From a virus, in IMG/VR virus record IMGVR_UViG_3300042691_036220, positions 1-29,180 of that record: a DNA stretch of 29,180 nt. One strand, given 5' to 3'. The translations under genes and the position numbers were made by a program. Positions within the stretch are counted from its first letter, which is position 1. The number at the start of each line of letters is the position of its first letter. Below, piece by piece: positions 22,701 through 29,146 of this stretch. The notes below the pieces were generated by a model that had not been told where the DNA came from, searched no databases, and was given only the letters and a program-made list of their open reading frames with translations.

Positions 22701-24196
22701 CCACCACCAAAGTTTTTGGCCCACCCGGGTCCGGCAAGACCACCTACCTTCTAAGCATTGTCGAGACCGAGCTGGCCGGCAATGTGCACCCGACAAAAAT
22801 TGGGTACTTTGCTTTCACTAAGAAGGCGGCCACAGAAGCGCGCGACAGGGCCATTGAAAAGTTCCCTGCGCTCAACCCCGACACGGACTTCCCGTTCTTC
22901 CGCACGCTGCACAGCCTGGCCTACCGGTGCCTCGGCATTGGCACCAAGGACATGATGTCGACCGAGCACTACCGCGAGTTTGCCTTGGAGGCCGGCATTG
23001 AGCTGTCCATTGAGAGCGGCGATGAGGAGTTTGTGGTCAAGGCCGACAACCCGATCTTGAACGAGATAAACATTGCCCGTGCCCGCGGCATGGACCTGCA
23101 CACGCATTACAACCAGTCCCGGATGGACATTGAATGGTTCCATTTTGAGTTTGTCGAGCGTGCCTACCGCCACTACAAGACGTCACGTGCCCTGCTGGAT
23201 TTCACCGACCTGTTGGAGCACGTGCTGTTGGAGCCCGAGCGCCTGCCCAAGCTGGAGGCATTGATCATCGACGAGGCACAAGACCTGTCACGCTTGCAAT
23301 GGAGGCTGGTCGAACAACTTTCGTTGCGCGCCCAGCGCTTCTTTTTGGCAGGCGACGACGACCAGGCCGTTTACACATGGGCCGGGGCCGATGTTGCGAG
23401 CTTTTTAGGGGCTTCAGGCGCTGTCAAAATCCTTGACCAATCCTACCGGGTCCCCTCGAAAATCCATGCGTTAGCCAACCGCGTGGTGATGCGCATCACA
23501 AACCGCCAGCCAAAAATTTGGAAGGCGCGGGAAGAGGCGGGCAGCATCAACTACTACAACGACTTCCAGCAGGTCGACATCAGCCAAGGCAACTGGCTTA
23601 TCATGGCCAGCGCCAACTACATGCTCACGGACATGCACGACTGGATCAAGAGCCAGGGCCTACTGTTCGAGCGCCACGGACAACGCAGCGTCAGCGAGAA
23701 CACCCTCCTCGCGGTGCTGGGCTGGGAGAAGCTACGCAAGGGAGGAGAGGTGCCCTTCAACGTGCTCAAGGTGATCTACAAGTACATGGGCAGCGAATTC
23801 ATCAAGCATGGCCACAAGATGCTGCGCACGGCCGATCAGGCCGCCATGTTCACCCTCGATCTGCTGAAAGAAAAGCACGGTCTTCTTTCTACAGAAATTT
23901 GGCACAAGGCGTTGACCAAGATCAGCGAAGACCGCCGCGACTACATGGTCTCGCTCTTGAGGCGCAATACACGGCTCACGGGCCACGTGCCTATCAAGCT
24001 GTCCACGATCCACGGAGCCAAGGGCGGCGAAGCGGACAACGTGCTGTTGCTGTGTGACCTGTCCACGCGCTTTGCAAAGGAGTACGACACGAATTCGGAT
24101 GACATCAACCGCCTGCTGTACGTGGGCATCACCCGCGCCAAGCAAACGCTGCACATCGTGCTGCCAAAGAACGAACAGAAAGGCTTCCGACTGTGA
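22697..24196 (+). CDS. UvrD/Rep-like superfamily 1A DNA helicase
   Basis: 499 residues from ATG 22697, which overlaps the previous stop; an in-frame TTG 45 bases upstream is a poorer choice. Motifs in order: Walker A G8-PPGSGKTT, motif Ia FAFTKKAA (38-45), motif II D192-E-A-Q, motif III GDDDQAVYTWAGAD (219-232), motif IV LDQSYRVP (247-254), motif V (IHGAKGGEADNVLLL) and motif VI (LLYVGITRAKQTLHIV). It is shorter than UvrD (about 720) and lacks the large 1B/2B insertions. Placed between primase and polymerase, it may be the fork helicase of this phage, since no DnaB-like gene is in the window. Its stop overlaps the GTG of the polymerase gene. Confidence 0.92.
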   Translation: MTTTKVFGPPGSGKTTYLLSIVETELAGNVHPTKIGYFAFTKKAATEARDRAIEKFPALNPDTDFPFFRTLHSLAYRCLGIGTKDMMSTEHYREFALEAGIELSIESGDEEFVVKADNPILNEINIARARGMDLHTHYNQSRMDIEWFHFEFVERAYRHYKTSRALLDFTDLLEHVLLEPERLPKLEALIIDEAQDLSRLQWRLVEQLSLRAQRFFLAGDDDQAVYTWAGADVASFLGASGAVKILDQSYRVPSKIHALANRVVMRITNRQPKIWKAREEAGSINYYNDFQQVDISQGNWLIMASANYMLTDMHDWIKSQGLLFERHGQRSVSENTLLAVLGWEKLRKGGEVPFNVLKVIYKYMGSEFIKHGHKMLRTADQAAMFTLDLLKEKHGLLSTEIWHKALTKISEDRRDYMVSLLRRNTRLTGHVPIKLSTIHGAKGGEADNVLLLCDLSTRFAKEYDTNSDDINRLLYVGITRAKQTLHIVLPKNEQKGFRL

Positions 24197-26070
24197 AGCG
24201 AGAAATTAAAACGCTGCCGATGTTCCCTCGGATTTCCGAGTGGCTGCCCCCTGCCTCTTTTCCCAACCTCAATGAAGCCAAGGAGATTGCAATTGACCTC
24301 GAAACCTGTGACCCCAACATGGAGAGCCTGGGCCCTGGTTGGCCTCGAAATGACGGCTTTATTGTGGGCTACGCTGTTGCTGTTGATGGTTGGGCTGGCT
24401 ATTTCCCTGTTGCTCATGCTGGCGGAGGTAATTTGGATAAGCGTATCGTGGAGCGTTGGATGCGTGACGTCCTGGCTACGCCCGCAGACAAGATCATGCA
24501 CAACGCCGCCTACGACCTCGGCTGGCTCAGGGCCGCTGGATTTGAAGTAAACGGGACGGTCTACGACACCATGCTGGCAGCACCTGTGCTGGACGAGAAC
24601 CGCTTTGCTTATAGCCTGAACGCCCTGGGCTTTGACTACCTCAAGGAGGTCAAGTCCGAACAGGGCTTGAAGGATTCCGCCTCCGATTTTGGCGTGCACC
24701 CTAAGAAGGAGTTGTGGAAGCTGCCGGCCATGTATGTGGGCGACTACGCCGAGCAGGATGCGGCGCTGACCTTGAAGCTGTGGCACCACTTCAAAGCACT
24801 CATGCGCAACGAGGAAGTAGAGTCGGTGTTTAAGCTGGAAACCGAAGTGCTGCCTGTGCTGGTGGACATCACCTTAAAGGGTATTCATTTCAACCGCGCC
24901 AGGTGTGAGATGAAGATGGCCGAGATGCGCAGGAAGGAAACCGAAATCCTGAAGTACCTGAAAAGCCAAGCCGGCATGCAGGTGGACATCTGGGCGGCGC
25001 AGTCCATCGCCGCGGCCTTCGATCGCATCGGTGTTCAGTACCCTAAGACCGCTGCGGGCGCGCCGAGCTTTACCAAGAGCTTCCTGGACACGCACGAGCA
25101 CCCCATGGCCAAGATGATCTTAGAAGCCCGGGAGTTGAACAAGACTCACGGGACGTTCCTGGAGCCTTACCTGAAGCACAGCGCCAGTGATGGGCGCATC
25201 CACACGCACTTCAACCAGATGCGCAACGAGGAGGGCGGCACGGTGACGGGGCGGCTGTCGGCGTCCAACCCCAACCTCCAGCAGGTGCCTGCCAGGCACG
25301 AGATCATCGGCCCCCTGGTGCGCGGCCTGTTCCTGCCCGAGGATGGCCAGATTTGGGCTGCCAACGACTTCTCCTCGCAAGAGCCCCGCCTGTTGGTGCA
25401 CTACGCCACCCTGCTGGGCCTGCCGGGCGCAGAGAAGATGGCGCAGGCCTACCGCGACAACCCCGACACGGACTTCCACCAGATGGTCGCCGACATGGCC
25501 GGCATCAAACGCAAGGCTGCCAAGACCATCGGCCTGGGCCTGATGTATGGCATGGGCAAAGCCAAGCTGGCCACCCAGCTGGACCTGCCCTTGGAAGAGG
25601 CCAGCGAACTGATTGCCACGTTCCACAGTAAGGTCCCGTTTTTGAAGGGCACCGTGGACGCGGTCATGAAGCGCATTGAGCACCCGGCCTCTGGCGGGTC
25701 CATTCGCACGCTCCTGGGCCGCAAGTGCCGCTTCCCGTTGTGGGAGCCAACGGAGTGGGGCGTGAACAAGGCGCTGCCGCGTGAGCAGGCCGTCATTGAA
25801 TACGGCTCACGGATCAAGCGCGCGGGCACCTACAAGGGCCTGAACCGTTTGATCCAGGGCTCGGCCGCAGACCAGACCAAGGCGGGCATGGTGGCGCTGT
25901 ACAAGGCGGGCTTTAACCTCTTGCTGCAGGTGCACGATGAGGTGGCGCTGTCCGTCAGGAACATCGACGAGGCCCGCGAGGCCGCCGATATCATGGCCAA
26001 GGCTGTGAACCTGGAAATCCCCTCTCGAGTGGATGTAGAGACTGGACCAAGTTGGGGAGAAGCAGCATAA
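24193..26070 (+). CDS. polA: Family A DNA polymerase with 3'-5' exonuclease domain
   Basis: 625 residues, GTG start overlapping the helicase stop. The exonuclease domain is intact: Exo I D35-x-E37, Exo II N104-x3-D108, Exo III Y185-x3-D189. The polymerase domain carries TGRLSASNPNLQ (352-363), motif A D392-FSSQE397, motif B R440-x3-K444-x3-L448 with Y452-G453, and motif C V580-HDE583. No 5'-3' exonuclease domain is present, as usual in phage enzymes. Leu448 occupies the place of E. coli Phe762, a position known to alter ddNTP discrimination, speed and fidelity and used to classify virioplankton polymerases. It is the phage replicative polymerase and ends the early replication operon just before a terminator. 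Confidence 0.95.
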   Translation: MKREIKTLPMFPRISEWLPPASFPNLNEAKEIAIDLETCDPNMESLGPGWPRNDGFIVGYAVAVDGWAGYFPVAHAGGGNLDKRIVERWMRDVLATPADKIMHNAAYDLGWLRAAGFEVNGTVYDTMLAAPVLDENRFAYSLNALGFDYLKEVKSEQGLKDSASDFGVHPKKELWKLPAMYVGDYAEQDAALTLKLWHHFKALMRNEEVESVFKLETEVLPVLVDITLKGIHFNRARCEMKMAEMRRKETEILKYLKSQAGMQVDIWAAQSIAAAFDRIGVQYPKTAAGAPSFTKSFLDTHEHPMAKMILEARELNKTHGTFLEPYLKHSASDGRIHTHFNQMRNEEGGTVTGRLSASNPNLQQVPARHEIIGPLVRGLFLPEDGQIWAANDFSSQEPRLLVHYATLLGLPGAEKMAQAYRDNPDTDFHQMVADMAGIKRKAAKTIGLGLMYGMGKAKLATQLDLPLEEASELIATFHSKVPFLKGTVDAVMKRIEHPASGGSIRTLLGRKCRFPLWEPTEWGVNKALPREQAVIEYGSRIKRAGTYKGLNRLIQGSAADQTKAGMVALYKAGFNLLLQVHDEVALSVRNIDEAREAADIMAKAVNLEIPSRVDVETGPSWGEAA

Positions 26071-26083
26071 TTGAGGCGGGGTT

Positions 26084-26093
26084 AACTGCAGTT
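26084..26093. repeat. 10-bp palindrome upstream of the terminator
   Basis: AACTGCAGTT is a perfect palindrome flanked by GGGG and CCCC at nearly symmetric positions, so the transcript could form a small hairpin just after the polymerase stop codon. It may only add structure ahead of the intrinsic terminator. Confidence 0.35.
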
Positions 26094-26119
26094 GCCCCTG
26101 TCTCCTCTTAATGAGTTTT

Positions 26120-26150
26120 GGGCCGGGAATAACTCCCCGGCCCATTTTTT
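26120..26150 (+). terminator. Rho-independent terminator after polA
   Basis: GGGCCGGG (26120-26127) and CCCGGCCC (26136-26143) form a perfect 8-base GC stem around an 8-base loop, followed by ATTTTTT. The orientation suits plus-strand transcription only, because no A-run lies on the other side. It separates the replication operon from the accessory small-gene operon. Confidence 0.92.
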
Positions 26151-26186
26151 CCAATACACTGATAAATCCCAAGAAAGGAGAATCCA

Positions 26187-26588
26187 ATGCCAATGCCGCT
26201 CAAAATACGAGACAAGGTTGTGCCTGCTTACCCGGAGCCCTACGTGCGCCAGTCGGTACGTGTAGCAGCCCTTAAACGAGGCCGCCCTAAGAAGAACGGT
26301 CGGCCAAGGACGAAGCGTCCCTCCGAGAAGACCCGTGCGTCTCCGTCCAAACGCGTGGGACAGCGCTGGATTAGCGTCTCCCTGCCCGAGGAGGCGTACT
26401 ACATGCTCAAGGAAGTTGCGGCTTTTTACAAGATTGGAATGGGCAGCTACATGTACAGCATCATCATTCCTGCCTTTGATCACGCTTACCAAGAGTCGTT
26501 AACCTTGCAGCGGATTGCTGCCAACAAAAAGAAGGCTAAGGATGAAATACCAAACCGAGATGACGTTCCCCGTCGAACTCACTTTTGA
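26187..26588 (+). CDS. Putative DNA-binding protein with AT-hook-like and ribbon-helix-helix-like parts
   Basis: 133 residues, strongly basic. AAGAAAGGAGAA precedes the ATG by four bases; Met3 is an alternative start. Residues 30-44 (KRGRPKKNGRPRTKR) contain one RGRP core and a second GRP, as in AT-hooks that bind the minor groove of AT-rich DNA. Residues about 60-100 read strand-helix-helix (RWISVSLPEEAYYMLKEVAA, then SYMYSIIIPAFDHAY), the layout of a ribbon-helix-helix domain. The tail is Lys-rich. As first gene after the terminator it may regulate this or the replication operon. Both domain calls are by eye and unverified. Confidence 0.7.
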   Translation: MPMPLKIRDKVVPAYPEPYVRQSVRVAALKRGRPKKNGRPRTKRPSEKTRASPSKRVGQRWISVSLPEEAYYMLKEVAAFYKIGMGSYMYSIIIPAFDHAYQESLTLQRIAANKKKAKDEIPNRDDVPRRTHF

Positions 26589-26781
26589 AGTGCTTCCGGC
26601 CATACTGGTGGAGGATACGGAGCTGCCTGCGCAACTGGACATCACCAAAATCTTGTTGACCATTACAGGCCCCAGCGGCAAACCCCGGCAGATAGACATT
26701 ACCAAAACTTTTACCGAGGAACAGGTGATGTTGTTTGAAGACGAAATTGTGGAGAAGTACTATGAAAATCCTGCGGTTTGA
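26542..26781 (+). CDS. Small phage protein, unknown function (79 aa)
   Basis: The start is taken as ATG 26542 (MKYQTEMTFPVELTFE), with TAAGG just upstream, rather than an in-frame TTG 27 bases earlier. It overlaps the previous gene by 47 bases. The sequence looks beta-rich for 55 residues (VELTFEVLPAILVEDTELP, ITKILLTITGPSG) and ends in an acidic helix (EEQVMLFEDEIVEKYYE). No family recognised. The next gene starts within its last 20 bases, so it appears translationally linked to the acetyltransferase. Confidence 0.7.
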   Translation: MKYQTEMTFPVELTFEVLPAILVEDTELPAQLDITKILLTITGPSGKPRQIDITKTFTEEQVMLFEDEIVEKYYENPAV

Positions 26782-27253
26782 ACGTAACAATGAAGCTGTT
26801 GCCTGGGCCAGGAACGTCATCGGCATTGAGGGACTGGCAGCGGACGTCACCGCCGTGAGTTTGGTGGATGACAAGGACCAGTTCATGGCTGTCACAGTGT
26901 TCTCGTCCTACACCGGCAACAACATGGACATGCACATCGCAGCACGGCCCAAGAGCCGCTGGTTGTCGAGGGGGTTCTTCCACGCATCCTTTGAATTGCC
27001 GTTCATGGTGCTTGAAGTGCCACGGGTCACGGGCCTCATCCGCGCAGAGAATTTAAACGCCCAACGATTTGTATCGCGCCTAGGCTTTCAGTATGAGGGC
27101 CGTATGCGTAAGGCTTTTTCCGATGGCGGGGACCTGGTGCTATACGGACTACTGCGAGAGGAATATTTAAACCACCCTTGGAGCAACCATGAAACTACAA
27201 GAGGAACTACGCTCAGTCAAGGAGGTCTTCCCCGCAATAGCGAGCCTGCTTGA
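26762..27253 (+). CDS. GNAT-family N-acetyltransferase-like protein
   Basis: 163 residues from ATG 26762; an in-frame start 27 bases upstream is unlikely. The pattern fits a GNAT fold: a central strand (MDMHIAARPKSRWLSRGFFH), strand beta4/5 (LPFMVLEVPRVTGLIRAENL), the helix NAQRFVSRLGF typical of RimJ/RimL relatives, and a final strand (GDLVLYGLLREEY). The acetyl-CoA loop Q/RxxGxG/A is not clear, so activity is uncertain. Similar proteins are common in phages with unknown targets. The last 22 or so residues lie in DNA shared with the next gene and are polar and low in hydrophobics, as if the original stop had been lost. Confidence 0.75.
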   Translation: MKILRFERNNEAVAWARNVIGIEGLAADVTAVSLVDDKDQFMAVTVFSSYTGNNMDMHIAARPKSRWLSRGFFHASFELPFMVLEVPRVTGLIRAENLNAQRFVSRLGFQYEGRMRKAFSDGGDLVLYGLLREEYLNHPWSNHETTRGTTLSQGGLPRNSEPA

Positions 27254-27398
27254 AGCATCCGCACAGCGCATTGAGGATCAGAGACTGTGGCGGGAAGCCT
27301 GGTTAAATGCAGAAAAGAAAGTTGAGTTGTTGACACGTGAACTAGATGTGCTACGATTGAGTCTCAACCATAGAAAGGAGAAAAAGCGAAATGACTAA
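27189..27398 (+). CDS. Small coiled-coil phage protein (69 aa)
   Basis: ATG preceded by TTGGAGCAACC. The protein is almost entirely helical and charged, with heptad-like hydrophobic spacing (ELRSVKEVFPAIASLLEASA, AEKKVELLTRELDVLRLSL) and a basic end (RKEKKRND). It overlaps the acetyltransferase gene by 65 bases in another frame and the next gene by 8 bases. A helical dimer or a partner-binding peptide is likely; function unknown. Confidence 0.7.
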   Translation: MKLQEELRSVKEVFPAIASLLEASAQRIEDQRLWREAWLNAEKKVELLTRELDVLRLSLNHRKEKKRND

Positions 27399-27762
27399 AA
27401 AAGCCCTTACCCGACAGCAAAAGGTGTTCAAGGAACTTGTTAACACCGACCCGGCCAAGCTGGACTGGACGGCAAAGAAGAACGAGGGGGACAGCCTCAT
27501 TGCTACCCTAACCGAATGTGCCACGGACTACGGCAAGTTCAAGGACGGCGCTGCACTGATGCAGGGAATGAAACGACTGCTCGCGGACCACGCAGCGGCG
27601 CACAACAAGACGTTCGCCGATGACCAATGGGAAGCCTTGGAGATGATCGTCCACAAGATCGGACGCATTGTCAACGGCAACCCTGACAAGGTGGACAGCT
27701 GGATCGACATCGCGGGCTACGCTACCCTGGTGGCCGATCGGTTGCAAGGCAATGCGCGTTGA
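27391..27762 (+). CDS. DUF6378-like phage protein (123 aa)
   Basis: All-helical protein. AGAAAGGAGAA lies eight bases before the ATG. The recognisable pattern is an E-C-A-T-D-Y-G-K-F segment, a helix GAALMQGMKRLLADH, then ALEMIVHKIGRIVNGNPD and DSWIDIAGYATLVADRL. The spacing of YG, K/R-I-R and DxWxDIAGY matches a widespread phage family of unknown function (DUF6378 as I recall it). The conserved Asp/Glu and DIAGY helix recall all-alpha nucleotide pyrophosphohydrolases, but that link is speculative. It overlaps a tiny membrane-protein gene at its 3' end. Confidence 0.75.
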   Translation: MTKKALTRQQKVFKELVNTDPAKLDWTAKKNEGDSLIATLTECATDYGKFKDGAALMQGMKRLLADHAAAHNKTFADDQWEALEMIVHKIGRIVNGNPDKVDSWIDIAGYATLVADRLQGNAR

Positions 27763-27850
27763 ACGCTACCTTCACCACCTGCGGTGGAGAGTGCTCATCC
27801 TTTGTTTAACGGCCGCATGGCTTTTTTACGAGACATGGGGAAATCCCTAA
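27752..27850 (+). CDS. Possible tiny membrane protein (32 aa)
   Basis: ATG 27752 lies 11 bases inside the end of the previous gene and the frame runs 32 codons to TAA. Residues 1-13 are basic (MRVERYLHHLRWR) and 14-26 hydrophobic (VLILCLTAAWLFY), giving one short membrane segment with the expected inside-positive end. The ribosome binding site is weak (CAAGG). The overlap pattern is that of real genes here, but the length makes it uncertain. Confidence 0.45.
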   Translation: MRVERYLHHLRWRVLILCLTAAWLFYETWGNP

Positions 27851-27864
27851 TCTCATTTGGTACG

Positions 27865-27877
27865 ATACCGGTATAAT
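27865..27877 (+). promoter_or_regulatory. Putative -10 box overlapping a palindrome
   Basis: A consensus TATAAT at 27872-27877 overlaps ATACCGGTAT, a perfect 10-base palindrome at 27865-27874, in the short gap before the gene at 27910. No good -35 box is found at 16-18 bases. The arrangement would suit a repressible or activated promoter for the terminal small-gene group. Confidence 0.4.
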
Positions 27878-27909
27878 TTAAACTCCAACCACAGAAAGAG
27901 AGAAATCAG

Positions 27910-28230
27910 ATGAAAAACATCACTGGAACTTTAAAGGCATGGCTCCCTTCCCACGTCCACTTGAAGCCTGAGCAACTGCACACTGAAGTGGCATTGGGCG
28001 CACTGGCGTTCTCAAGCTTTTGCATGCGCAAGAGCGGGTGGACTTATGTGGGTGAGGCTACCATCACGGTGGACATCATCCTTGAGCCTCAAGAACTGGT
28101 CGCCAGCAAGATCGAGACCTTAAAGGCGCAGCAGACGCAGCTGCGGGAAGAGGTTCAGAAGAAGCTCAATGTCCTGGAAGACCAGATTCAAAACCTCCTG
28201 GCCATCACCTACGTGGCGGAGGAGTCATGA
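27910..28230 (+). CDS. Small phage protein with C-terminal coiled coil (106 aa)
   Basis: The ATG has AGAAAGAGAGAA upstream. The first 60 residues form a mixed domain (VHLKPEQLHTEVALGALAFS, GWTYVGEATITVDIILEP). The last 40 are a coiled coil (SKIETLKAQQTQLREEVQ, then KLNVLEDQIQNLLAI). No family recognised with certainty. The TGA overlaps the following ATG, starting a chain of five overlapped small genes. Confidence 0.75.
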   Translation: MKNITGTLKAWLPSHVHLKPEQLHTEVALGALAFSSFCMRKSGWTYVGEATITVDIILEPQELVASKIETLKAQQTQLREEVQKKLNVLEDQIQNLLAITYVAEES

Positions 28231-28547
28231 GCATGAACACCCCGTTCCATCTGCGCCAGCGGGAGTTCAACGCCTTCAACGCCGGCAACCCGCTGGTGTG
28301 GGAATGCTTTGAGCGCTTCACGCTGGAGGCGATCAACGCCGGCCACAGGAAGATCAGCCACTGGCTCATCATTAACCGCATCCGCTGGGAAGTGGCGATG
28401 ACCACTACGGGCGCGGATTTCAAGATTTGCAACAATCACATTGCGTTTTACGCGCGCTTGTTTGTCAAGGTGCATCCGCAGTACCGCTTCATCTTCAACC
28501 TCAAGCGCATGGACGACGAGCCATGGCACGGGGACATGCCGCTATGA
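28227..28547 (+). CDS. Conserved small phage protein, unknown function (106 aa)
   Basis: ATGA overlap with the previous stop and a GGCGGAGGAG site. The order NPLVWECFERFTLEAINAGH, then SHWLIINRIRWEVAM, NNHIAFYARLFVKVHPQY and RFIFNLKRM matches a small family frequent in phages and prophages, with conserved W..F, RIRW, N..YAR and hP. Aromatic and basic residues suggest nucleic-acid contact, but no function is established to my knowledge. Nothing unusual in length. Confidence 0.8.
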   Translation: MSMNTPFHLRQREFNAFNAGNPLVWECFERFTLEAINAGHRKISHWLIINRIRWEVAMTTTGADFKICNNHIAFYARLFVKVHPQYRFIFNLKRMDDEPWHGDMPL

Positions 28548-28804
28548 CCGAGTTCGACTCCACCGTCAGCGGCATTCCATGCAAAATCCGCATAACCTAC
28601 TGGGAGCGGCATCAGTCCGCCATCCTGCGCGCTGACCCGGGCGACAGTCACCCCGAGGAGGGGGGCTGTGGGAACTGGGAAATCTGCGATCGCAAGGGCC
28701 GACCCGCGCCCTGGCTCGAGCGCAAGATCACTGGGCAAGAACTGGCCCGCATTGAACACGAAGTTTTTAACCACATGGAGAATCAGAATGACTACGACGA
28801 CTAA
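28544..28804 (+). CDS. Small phage protein, unknown function (86 aa)
   Basis: Start taken at ATG 28544, overlapping the previous stop; an open frame extends further upstream but only inside the preceding gene. Short strands (CKIRITYWERHQSAILRADP) precede a Gly/Glu/Cys-rich loop (EEGGCGNWEICDRKGRPAPW) and a helix with an acidic, Asn/Asp-rich end. Two Cys (in GGCGNWEIC) are too few for a zinc site alone. Function unknown. Confidence 0.7.
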   Translation: MTEFDSTVSGIPCKIRITYWERHQSAILRADPGDSHPEEGGCGNWEICDRKGRPAPWLERKITGQELARIEHEVFNHMENQNDYDD

Positions 28805-29009
28805 ACCTCCACGCGCAAAACGCCGCTCCTTTAAAGAGGTGGAGGCCGCGGCCCACGCCAAGGGCCTGAACGAGGGGTACGCCAAAGCGGCCCAACAGTA
28901 CGAACACGTCCAGGAGCAGCTAATGGCCCAGATCAAGACGCTGCAGGCGCGCTTGGACGAGAGCATCTGGTCACGGATCACGGGGCTGTTCAAAGGGGAG
29001 AAGACATGA
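28788..29009 (+). CDS. Small helical phage protein (73 aa)
   Basis: ATG 28788, preceded by TGGAGAATCAGA, overlaps the previous gene by 17 bases. The N-terminus is Thr/Lys/Arg-rich (TTTTKPPRAKRRSFKEVE). The rest is one long helix (YAKAAQQYEHVQEQLMAQIK, then TLQARLDESIWSRI) ending in an amphipathic GLFKGEKT. It may dimerise as a coiled coil. No family recognised. Confidence 0.7.
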   Translation: MTTTTKPPRAKRRSFKEVEAAAHAKGLNEGYAKAAQQYEHVQEQLMAQIKTLQARLDESIWSRITGLFKGEKT

Positions 29010-29146
29010 AAGACCATAACCAAGACGACGACATCGAAGACATCGAAGACCTGTACATGAACGAGTGGTTGGAGTACGGCATTGCGGTGCTGATCACGCT
29101 AGTCTCTCTGGCTGCGTTTTGCTTTTGGTTGGGGTATCTGCTATGA
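29006..29146 (+). CDS. Tiny single-span membrane protein (46 aa)
   Basis: ATG 29006 overlaps the previous stop and the frame ends TGA at 29144-29146, itself overlapping a further ATG. Residues 1-22 are very acidic (DDDIEDIEDLYMNEW). Residues about 24-46 form a clear membrane helix (IAVLITLVSLAAFCFWLGYL). Loss of positive charge at the N-terminus suggests an N-out orientation. Small membrane proteins in early regions can affect host membranes or exclude other phages, but nothing here shows that. Confidence 0.65.
   Translation: MKDHNQDDDIEDIEDLYMNEWLEYGIAVLITLVSLAAFCFWLGYLL

Noticed and set aside
26154-26166. TACACTGATAAAT as a promoter for the gene at 26187
   Set aside because: Both possible -10 boxes lack a -35 match because the expected region is the terminator stem. 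Only the resemblance to 19090 is kept as a remark.
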